A DNA stretch of 64,000 nucleotides. Source: Agriotes lineatus. Its lineage: Eukaryota; Arthropoda; Insecta; Coleoptera; Elateridae. Below the pieces are notes generated by a model. The model made no database searches and was not told where the DNA came from. It worked only from the letters and a program-made list of their open reading frames with translations. The position numbers and the translations under genes were made by a program. The stretch's first letter is position 1. The number at the start of each line of letters is the position of its first letter. The stretch is from contig CALNHX010005852.1 in NCBI GenBank assembly GCA_940337035.1, positions 35,943 through 99,942 of the forward strand, read 5' to 3'. Positions 56,071 to 64,000 of this stretch are shown here, one piece after another.

Positions 56071-56946
56071 CGTAAAATGCACAAAAATATGTAGCGACAG
56101 TTGTAGAGAAAAAACTCTACAGATTTTTTCATTGTGAAACGCTTATTTAACGAACAATGTAATTGACTATATTCTTATAGTAACCGTTATTGAATTTTGA
56201 ACAGAAAATATCAAGCTATAGTTTTTATATTTGCAATATCTAATATTAGGGACAAAAACAGACAATATAACATTATTTTGTTTTGCTCACTTTTTAACTT
56301 GCTACTATCACTATATAGGCTGTATATTCATTTGTTAAAATACATTTTACTAAAAAAATAAACTTCCTACTTTATTCTATTGCTGAATTTTTAAAAGTTT
56401 GACGGTTATTATGGTTGCCATATCAAACACCAATATTTTCTGGGCAGTTCTGAGGTGATGGTTAAAATGCTGAGAGATTAGTTAAATGCTGCAAAATCAG
56501 TGTAAAGTGCCATGGTTCAGTAATCCATTATTGTTAATATGTTGGGCACATGGTAAGAGTAATTAAAAATTACATTTTATAAATAAAAATAAGAAGGTAG
56601 TTACAGGATATTCTTTCATGAATAATAACTGTAGATTACTTCTCTAACACAGTTTGTACGCAGCACTGAACTTTTATCAATTCAGAACCATCAGACCTAC
56701 AGAAACATTTTCAATATTCTGAATTAGAATCTTACTAGTTTATAGAAGTCTGTACACGTATGATTTCTTTCTTTGTCCATAAATTGTTAAGTAGACTAAA
56801 TACCCTCTCACAAAAAGCATTGCCAATTGGGATTTACAAAGCAAAATAGATAAATTTCTTCAGATTGACCTAGGTCGTTGATGTTGTCTTTTCTAAACAA
56901 ATGAGTCTACTCGGAAATACGCATGCCAATCACGAAAATATTAAAA
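56071..56946. other. No gene recognised
   Basis: AT-rich, without frames or clear repeats. Confidence 0.5.
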
Positions 56947-57490
56947 AATCTGGTGTGATACACGCATACAACTGCCTTTTACAGTGTTCTTATAATTAGC
57001 CAAAAAAATGTTATTTTAATTTTAAAGCATTTGTCAAAAAATTTAAAGATAAAAAATTCTACCGAAACCGTACAAAATAAAGAGTTGAAAAGACAAATTT
57101 TCTCTAAAATTTTAAGCCGTATTCAAAAAAGTAATAATATACGGGAGTTCTATTTAAAATAAAAGAAAAAAAACAAAAGAATCCCATTTTAGAGTTATTA
57201 AACTTGAAATCAGCGCTCACATTAATACCCATTAAAAATGTAATAAAAATGTAAAGTTTGAAAAAAATCGTTACAACCGTTTTTGGAAAAATCGAAAAAA
57301 AAAACTGAAAAATCACAAGAGTAAACATCATATTTCCGGTTATGCGATATTGTTCAAAAGCTTGCGGTCGCATCTAGATAGTACACAAAACTTATATGTA
57401 TATGAAGTTTCAACGCCATGCCTCATTTCGTTTTTGAGATATTCTGTTCACAGACAGACAGACAGACACACAGACAGACTACAGTTTTAT
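56947..57490 (-). repeat. Family-1 hairpin-ended repeat
   Basis: Minus-strand copy covering most of 15197-15895, including TGGTGTGATACACGCATACA, ATTTTCTCTAAAATTTTAAG, ATTCTGTTCACAGACAGACA and the (GACA)n microsatellite. The small frame at 57104-57373 is part of the repeat. Confidence 0.8.
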
Positions 57491-57639
57491 AAAATCGTTA
57501 TGAAAACATTTCTGTAGCACAAAATAAACATGCTCCTATTCTCTCATCTGATGTAGAACAAACATTTTATCCTAGAAGGCAATATGGATAGCTAGGCACC
57601 ATAATTTTCATATAAAAATATTGAAAAAATGTTGGTATG

Positions 57640-58165
57640 TTACTATAAATGTTAATTTTGGAAATTTAAATCCATATATAGAAACGTGTGTTGTGCCTGG
57701 GTCTCTCTGTGACGTTTGCATCGACAACGATCGGGGGCACTCGTCCGCGATCGACCGTCGTGTTGCGTGTTCTTTATAGCGCAGCGACAAACAAACATGA
57801 TGTGTACACCTTTGTAGGCGAGTGGTTACAGCAAACGACTAACAAACTAATTCCCCAAGTTCGAATGTCACCGACGACAATTTCTTTTTCGTTGTGAATT
57901 AAAGTAATTCACGTTGCTAAGTGTTTCCTGTTTGCTGTTTTAGTATTAATAGCAGCATTAAGATATTTTTCTTCTAATTCCATTTTCAACAACTAACTAC
58001 ATTAAAAATTAACAAGGCGAACTTAAAATATTTTTACTGGAGGTCTAGCAGAGTGCGAATAACCTCCCCAGTAACCAGCTGTTATTATTGAAGGGCCAAC
58101 AAAAGTTTCAGAGACAATTTTAAGTAGAGTAAGGCCACCTGTATGGTGAGTTCAAAAGCTAGCAG
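57640..58165 (+). repeat. Family-2 repeat, 3' part with tRNA-like head
   Basis: Contains GTAGGCGAGTGGTTACAGC (A-box-like, Ser/Leu-tRNA type) at about 57815 and AAGTTCGAATGTCACC (B-box-like) at about 57865, then AATTCACGTTGCTAAGTGTT, shared with 43430 and 29170. It runs to AAGGCCACCTGTATGG near 58155. Confidence 0.6.
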
Positions 58166-58735
58166 TAAATCTCTCTCTCTCTCTCTCAAGTGTCGTGATT
58201 CCATGGTTGCAATTTAGGTTGTAGTTTGGGCAATGTCCCTCCTAATCTTTCTTGAAAAAGTGTACCGGTGAATTCCTCGACTTGGTCGACCCAGCGTTTT
58301 GGGGAAAGTCCTCGAGGGCGTTTCCCTTCTACTTTCTCCTGAACAACCAGTTTTTCTAGGTTGTCGTCCTTCCTTCTGGTGACGTGTCCGAAGTATTTCA
58401 AAATTCGTTGTTTTATTGCACTTGACAATCTCTCCTGAATTTCCAGTTCTTCTAATATGAATACATAGGTTCTATGTGCTGTCCAAAGGATCCTCAGGAG
58501 TCCTCAAGATTCATGCTTCTGCTCCATATATGGCAATGGGAAAGACAAGTGTTCTGACTAGCCTGCATTTTAATGTCTTCGTTATGTGGCGATCTTCCCA
58601 AATTTTAGTTACTTTAGTCATAGCTGCTATTCTTCTTTTTATTTCCGTTGACGAGTTGCCATTATTATTTATATATCTAAACATTTTTCTTTGGCGTTTT
58701 CTACAGTAGTAAATATATGAGGGTATAAAAGCAAT
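58166..58735 (-). pseudogene. RTE-like retrotransposon, RT C-terminal fragment
   Basis: Minus strand, two frames: SSTEIKRRIAAMTKVTKIWE, KTLKCRLVRTLVFPIAIYGA and EA (58670-58510), then MSSAIKQRILKYFGHVTRRK, KRPRGLSPKRWVDQVEEFTG (58428-58186). These blocks, ending in a G-x-R-P-R-G-R-P-like stretch, close the RT region of RTE-type elements. Frameshifted and 5'-truncated. A (CT)n run at 58171-58187 marks its 3' edge. Confidence 0.75.
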
Positions 58736-59810
58736 ACTCTTTCTGTAAAATATAAAGCTAAATAGAAACTGAGCATAACCACAAGTGCTTTTGAAGTTTA
58801 TGACATGCATTTTATAGTAATGAATTTATATTGTTTTTCAATGCGTTAAGGAGAATTTCATATTTTTTCATAATTTTGTTCTTTTGGTTTTATAATTTTC
58901 TTTGTGTAATTCTTGCTGTAGCCATAAAATTCGCAAACATATGCATCCAGTGACACGGTAAACTGTATTGACGACAGGTGAGCAACCTAGATTTGAATTT
59001 GTAACCGCGATTTATATTCCAACAAACTAAATTAATCGCCAACATTTATTAGCCCGTGACTGCTCAACAACTCTCGCCAGAACATTTCCGCGTTTCGGAA
59101 AAGCGCCGAAACTCTCGTAAAACGAGATCGGAAAACTTCAACTAGGAGATAATACGTGCAAGCGTTGACAACCGCCGAACTCTTTAAACAAGAGGCACGC
59201 CCTGCACTCTAATTACCGCCCTTAATTAAAGCGAATAAGTATATTCTCGTTCTTAGTCACGCGACCCCGAGCTGACCTTCATCCCCATTACGACCCGCGG
59301 CAGCAGAATAAAACAAATTCCAATAATGCTAACTTGGTGGAAATTTATTAACCTCCCGGAGATTTATTATAAGACCCACAAAACAAGCTACAAAGTATTA
59401 TAAACACTATATTATTGAGTTTAAGGTGAAGTTCAACAATATTGGAATATTTTTTGTTAAAATACGAACAATTTTTAAAATTCTGTCTTTTTAAATAGTG
59501 GCTACCCCTCCGCTAATTTGCGAATGTAGAAAACTTAATTCACACCAACCATGTGTTCACTCACCTTTTAGTATACATAGTTTTTAAATGTACAAAAAAT
59601 GTTGTCAACTACGTGCTTTAAATAATCTGTGTCAAGAGTATTCTATGAACATTTGCTTAAAAAGTTTAAATAAGATCATTAAGCAAAACACTTGATTTTA
59701 TAATTCTAAATTACAACAAATAAAAATTGGCAGGCTGCGTCGCCAATCTATTAGACTTAACGAAAAGTCAAACTTTATTATAGTAGATATATAAGTCTTT
59801 TTGTATCGTG
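58736..59810. other. Unique-looking intergenic or intron sequence
   Basis: 59040-59370 is notably less AT-rich (for example CGACCCGCGGCAGCAGAAT) and non-repetitive, a possible conserved regulatory stretch, but no motif was identified. Confidence 0.35.
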
Positions 59811-60050
59811 TGGTTTGTAGTAGGAAGCCTGGTGTCAGAGTTTTCAGGATGCTTGAGCGCCTCTGACGTAACGTAACGACTGTCAGTGACAACAGGGACC
59901 GACGGCTTAACGTCCCCTCCGAGACACGCCTGACTGCGATTTTACTACCACTATAGGTCGGACACCCATTCGCCTGCCGACCGCCGCAACCGTTGCTTAA
60001 CTCTTGAGACTGTTTAACCAGTCTTAGGAGCATGCTGCTATGCAACCAGC
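59811..60050. other. GC-rich segment, unidentified
   Basis: Contains GACGGCTTAACGTCCCCTCC and ATAGGTCGGACACCCATTCG within a CG-rich 240-bp island. The minus frame across it is Ser- and Arg-rich without a domain. It looks like part of a repeat or structured RNA, but I cannot place it. Confidence 0.3.
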
Positions 60051-60207
60051 TTATATAACAGTATTATCTACAGAAACAGATTTCCTTTAAGACTAGTTCC
60101 TTTCTTCTTACTCAGTTTCTATATTTTTCTGTCATATCAGTTTTCTTCTATCATATATCTAGCCTTTATGCCTACATTCAAATACTCTATTCAGGTTCTT
60201 CGTGGCT

Positions 60208-60340
60208 TTCCTTTCTTTCTTTTTTCTGGTGGAACTCATTCCAGTCTTTTCGTTGGCCATTTGCTTTCGTCGTTCCTTTTCTGCTTCTTCTGCTGTAGTT
60301 CCTACCATCCACATGTTTGCCAGCTGCTGATCCACAGGTG
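60208..60340 (-). pseudogene. RTE-like ORF C-terminal end
   Basis: The minus frame reads VDQQLANMWMVGTTAEEAEK, then (shifted) GQRKDWNEFHQKKERKESHE and a stop, resembling the basic W-rich end of RTE-type polyproteins. Very short, so tentative. Confidence 0.45.
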
Positions 60341-61071
60341 TTAACGTAACACTCTTAAGTATTTAGAAATGATAACTTTTTATAGAACCGTTTATTTAAT
60401 TAAACAAAACTTCCTAACCATCACACACATATATACATGGATGTAGCAAGATCTACAAATACACATATAGAATGCGCGATTAAAACAACTTTATACGCTA
60501 ACAGTTAACGCGCTCCAATATTTCAACAGGGTATGTTAACGAGCGGATCGAAAGTGGCACGGATTCGAATGAGCCAGACGACTTGCAGACATGGAGCTGT
60601 CGAAAGTCGTAAACCGAATGACTGGAATGAAAGTGGATGCTGGCGGTTCCATGTCTGTCTTTATATATCTTCCCCAGTTGCGTCAGTGCATGGTTGTTTA
60701 CTACTTGTCGATGGCCGGATAGACCCTTCGTGTTCTAGAAAGTGTTATTCAGCTATTGTTCCCCGTTTCGAAGCCAGAGCATCGAAATTGCTTTATTGCA
60801 CTTCTGCTACAACAGGGTGTCTCATCGGTGCAGTGTTATGTCACTTTTGTTCGGACGGCTTGCGTCACCAAGTCCTTGTTTGCGGGCGGTCAATCGGCTT
60901 GCCCTGATTCTTGCGCAGCCTATATTTTGTTACGCAAAAGGGATGAGCGAGTAGCCGCTGTCTGGTCCCGAATACCCTGAAGTTCGCAGATGGCGTAATG
61001 TTGCCAAGATCTGAGTGTTAAATTGCGTGGTTTTCATAATCGAACTGCGGACGCAATTTGTCACTCATGAC
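60341..61071. other. GC-richer block, possible solo LTR
   Basis: A segment between two pieces of minus-strand RTE-like sequence. Termini TGTTAAC (from 60338) and ...ATGACA (61071) resemble LTR ends, and a TTTATATATC box (about 60660) followed by CGTCAGTGC (about 60683) looks like TATA plus initiator. No duplication or partner LTR was found. Overlapping plus-strand frames at 60533-60980 have no domain. Confidence 0.25.
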
Positions 61072-61239
61072 ACTAATTACTCAGTTTACAATACCAGTCA
61101 TTTAGTTGCTAATAGTGTAATATCCAAAATTCATTCTCAGCTAATTTAGGCTGGACATCGTGTTCTGAAGTGCTTTGTAGGCTTTCCGCGGCGTGTTTTA
61201 TGGACGCTACACGTGGCCATATATCCGCCAGACATGCAA

Positions 61240-61480
61240 TTCCCTATGTCTTAATTTTTTGATATTTTTCACATTTTTCCACACCCTTAACAAAACCATT
61301 TTCCAACGGTACCTACCTAGTTACTTTTATTGCTACTTATTATAAGGTATATTTGACATTTATTCATGTTCATATTGGTCCCGCCCATCTATATTCTTCG
61401 TCTAGATTTCTCTCCATATAGCTCGTTATTTTCATCTTCCGCTGTCAAAGCCTGATCGGCTACCGTAGAACAATGGAACA
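61240..61480 (-). pseudogene. RTE-like RT fragment
   Basis: Minus strand reads ADQALTAEDENNELYGEKSR (degraded Y-A-D-D box), then NMNMNKCQIYLI and NGFVKGVEKCEKYQ across frames. Together with 60208-60340 it may be one copy split by the block at 60341-61071. Confidence 0.5.
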
Positions 61481-62019
61481 ATCAGTTCCAGTCAAGTATT
61501 TCCTTTGAGAAGCTCCACATCCTTAAGTCTCCTTCTCTTCAAAGGTGATTTCAATCTCGGGAGCAGCCAGGAATCGCAGGGTGCCATGTCAGAGCTGTAG
61601 AGGCTAACGAACTTGAGTAATATTTCCCAAAAAATGTATAAGATTATAACAGCCGATAAGGCGAAGCTGTCAGTCATCGTTTCCCAGAGACGAGAGCGTT
61701 TTCTCTCCACCATATTTCTCAATCTCTTCAAAACTCTCAGGTAGTATCCCTTATATACCGTCTGACCTTATGGAGCGTATTCATGGTGAACAATACCTTC
61801 GTGGTTAAACACATTTAGCATTGTCTTCATTGCTTCTACTTTGGCGTATTTTCTTCTTCTTTTCCCGTTTTCCACTGAAAAGATTGGGCTTTTGTCTACA
61901 TTTCTCTTTCCCATTTTCTACAATCTTTATACACTAACTACTCTTATTAACCCCGTTTCCTTTTCTTTTTTTAATCACCAATATTATTGCGCGTCAGTGT
62001 CACTTCCAAATATTCACAT
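61481..62019. other. No gene recognised
   Basis: The minus frame at 61492-61731 and plus frame at 61841-62050 lack recognisable motifs. Parts may be decayed RTE sequence. Confidence 0.4.
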
Positions 62020-62180
62020 CTTCAGGTTTTCCATATTCGCTGCATTTTAATTTTTTGCCCTAAAAAAGTTTGTTTTCTGTTTGTCCACCATCAGATTAAA
62101 GTCTTTTGTCATATTTTCCAATATTCTTCTCATATCCTAGCTCAACATAACAATGTCATCTACATATGCGTTGCTTTGGT
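62020..62180 (-). pseudogene. RTE-like RT catalytic-box fragment
   Basis: Minus strand reads NAYVDDIVMLS, a stop, then DMRRILENMTKDFNLMVDKQ. The YVDD box and following helix fit an RTE-type RT. As 61240-61480 carries the same motif, at least two RTE copies are present. Confidence 0.6.
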
Positions 62181-62982
62181 GTTGGTGTTTAAACGTCTCG
62201 TGTGCAGATTAGCTTTGGTAAACCTTTCTTTGAAATAACATGGAATATGTTATTACTAGCTATTACTTGTTATGCAAAGCCTGTATAAACATATTCGAGT
62301 AGAGGTAGACATACTTAATTTATACATTAACTCTCAAAATTAGTGTGTGCTGCTAATTATAAAAACTAGTTTGATTGACACAGCTAGTAAATTTGTTAAT
62401 CGAATTATTTAAAGCAGCTGGAATAGATAAGAGTCGTATGAATTCTTATTAAATTAAATAGGTATTACTGGTAAAGATACTATCTGAACCGTATGAAATT
62501 CAACTAAATTAAACTGGAACTGAATTGACCACAGTTCTATTAAAAGTTAACTCCTTTTTGCGTAGCCCAGCGTAACATGACATAGGTAGTAAGAGTATTT
62601 GATGGTTCGAAAAATTCGACTTCCACTAATACGACTGCCGTTTCCAACTAGAGACTTAATCATTCGAAGGATATTAATCCATTTCCAACTTCTGACACTT
62701 CTGAAAGACTCCATTACTCCGTCAAAAATCTTGTTAGTCCTCGTCTCCGCTAGCCTGATCGAGGAGAAACCGTCTCATTTAAGTTTGGCAATTAACGGAA
62801 TTCGCGGAACCCTTTCTGGGTCAGTTACGACAGCATTCCGGCTCATTTTTCACGAACCCAGGCCACGTCGAAGCCAATCGATTGCTGAAAAATGGGCCGT
62901 TTCCGTCATTGCATACATTTGGCAGTCGTAAAAAACGTCGAGTATCTTTGCCATCCGGTGCACGTCACGCACACTTGACGGA
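62181..62982. other. Spacer before a candidate exon
   Basis: 62598-62930 is less AT-rich and non-repetitive, and 62960-62982 is a pyrimidine-rich tract ending in CAG. No gene was recognised otherwise. Confidence 0.35.
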
Positions 62983-63198
62983 ATGTCTGTTTCAGTGTCA
63001 TTTCAACAGTCGAGCATACACGCTGTTCGGAGCTTCTCAGCGAGCTTTCCTGCACGACGAGGCTCAGTGGCGACGGCCCTGATGTTGGGCAACTCGGCGA
63101 AAACCAGCCAGGAGAAGCGCGCCACGCTGGAGAACGTCCTCCGAAGAGGCCAGGGAGCCGAAACGTCGCCTCGTCCGCACCAAGAGCGCCCCTTCTGA
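62983..63198 (+). CDS. Candidate terminal exon (weak)
   Basis: After CTGTTTCAG (and again after TTCTCAG at 63040) a frame runs 63000-63198, reading VRSFSASFPARRGSVATALM, LGNSAKTSQEKRATLENVL and ending QERPF with a stop. Its entry phase agrees with the phase-1 donor at 47151. GC content is far above the flanks. A second frame (AREPKRRLVRTKSAPSDC) looks equally protein-like, so the true frame, or whether it is coding, is unsure. Confidence 0.25.
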   Translation: MSVSVSFQQSSIHAVRSFSASFPARRGSVATALMLGNSAKTSQEKRATLENVLRRGQGAETSPRPHQERPF

Positions 63199-63775
63199 CT
63201 GCAGGTCTGTATAAGTAGTTCGGTTTCCTTCCATGGTTGTGAACGACAGGATGGGGTGGGATGGGTGGCCTAGAGATATCTCCCGACCTTCTCCATCACG
63301 GAAACGTTGGGGCTCATCGGTTTTGGAAACATCTATTTATTGTACGATTGATTTGCTATTCTTATGAGAATGTCAACTTTGTGATGAGTAAGACTGCGAC
63401 ACGCAGACATAAAGAATCAAATCGGATCATTATCTTATTATTCGCTACTTATATTCATGAGCTAGGTTTTCATTTAGTGGTTGTGGAATACAAATGTAAT
63501 CTTCTAACTAGTCTATCTTCGTACTAATACCAGCGACAGATTCAAGGGAACATATTTCCTTCCAACGGCTTTAGTAAAAGAAATTTCAATTGAAACTTCG
63601 AGGAACTTATATATTAAGCAAACTTAAGCATACTGTTCGTCCTGTATAATATTTTTCATAATTGAACTTTGAGAAATACACCACCTGCAACTGTACCAAC
63701 ATTTTTCAATTATTATCATTTGTATACATAAGACCACAGACACGTCGTAGTTAAGCTAACTTTATCACATATCCG
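63199..63775. other. No gene recognised
   Basis: A small plus frame (63261-63527) has no domain. Confidence 0.45.
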
Positions 63776-64000
63776 CGTTTTCTCCGTAATCTTACGTCAG
63801 CTGGATGGTTCATTTCGTTTCTGCCTTCTACTATTTTCTCTATTTCTTCATCCTCTGCAGTATTATTTGTTATTGTGCCTCCTAAATATTCAATTTATTC
63901 CCCCCTCTTCTTAAGATTTCTGATTCTTCCATTTCCAGTTCATTTCTTTTGCGTTTGACTCTTTTAGCTTCTCCTCTGAACTTCTTTCATATTTATACAC
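63776..64000 (-). pseudogene. RTE-like RT fragment, runs off the window
   Basis: Minus strand reads EYLGGTITNNTAEDEEIEKI and VEGRNEMNHPADVRLRRKRG. The F/E-Y-L-G block that follows the RT core in RTE elements is clear. Upstream sequence is frameshifted and continues beyond 64000. Confidence 0.6.

Noticed and set aside
59698..60045. 115-codon minus-strand frame
   Set aside because: Low-complexity Ser/Arg content in a CG-rich island; no motif and no start context support.
60533..60980. Three overlapping plus-strand frames with many Cys
   Set aside because: Overlapping alternatives in a GC-rich block without recognisable domain or splice support.

Overview
This is a stretch of animal nuclear DNA, AT-rich and packed with transposable elements. 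It is most likely from an insect. The grounds are Jockey- and CR1-type retrotransposons, Harbinger, hAT and Penelope elements, a MADF-BESS partner gene, a TCAGT initiator and an AAAATG start context. A beetle would fit, but the sequence alone cannot prove the order. No bacterial, viral or CRISPR features were seen.

Only one coding exon looks like a host gene: 45762-47151 (+), a long basic, Ser- and Glu-rich first coding exon with a clean splice donor. Everything 3' of it looks like a repeat-rich intron. A short phase-compatible candidate terminal exon lies at 62983-63198.

Layout. 1-505: remnant of an IS630/mariner-type transposase. 622-1663: CR1-like reverse transcriptase (RT) fragment. 2729-4206: hAT-like element holding a minisatellite with seven TCACGTGA sites. 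4225-5335: an inverted repeat and a tRNA-type SINE. 5457-8600 (-): long but broken CR1-like element. 9311-9469: hAT MITE. 10842-18275: Harbinger element with 46-bp terminal inverted repeats (TIRs) and a TAA duplication; its transposase and MADF-BESS genes run antisense with exons inside each other's introns. One MADF exon is split by a hAT element (13911-17530) that is itself filled with other repeats. 18965-20013: unclassified TIR element. 20619-35850: a 15.2-kb hAT element, bounded by matching TIRs and an identical 8-bp duplication (GATATTTT). Its minus-strand transposase is broken into three collinear pieces by nested insertions: a 645-bp palindrome, an almost intact Jockey element (21480-26106), a 1.39-kb foldback with RSS-heptamer-like ends, a CR1 tail and a tandem-repeat block.

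36-44 kb holds a tRNA-Gly-like pseudogene, several repeat families and a 2.4-kb element with about 425-bp TIRs (40089-42509). 47-64 kb, around and beyond the host exon, holds a tRNA SINE with a 9-bp duplication, a Penelope-like RT and GIY-YIG remnant, a 5S-rRNA-derived SINE, another hAT element, repeats with hairpin ends and RTE-like RT fragments.

The genes in the window do not form a pathway. The story is layers of insertion, where target-site duplications and interrupted reading frames show which element jumped into which.
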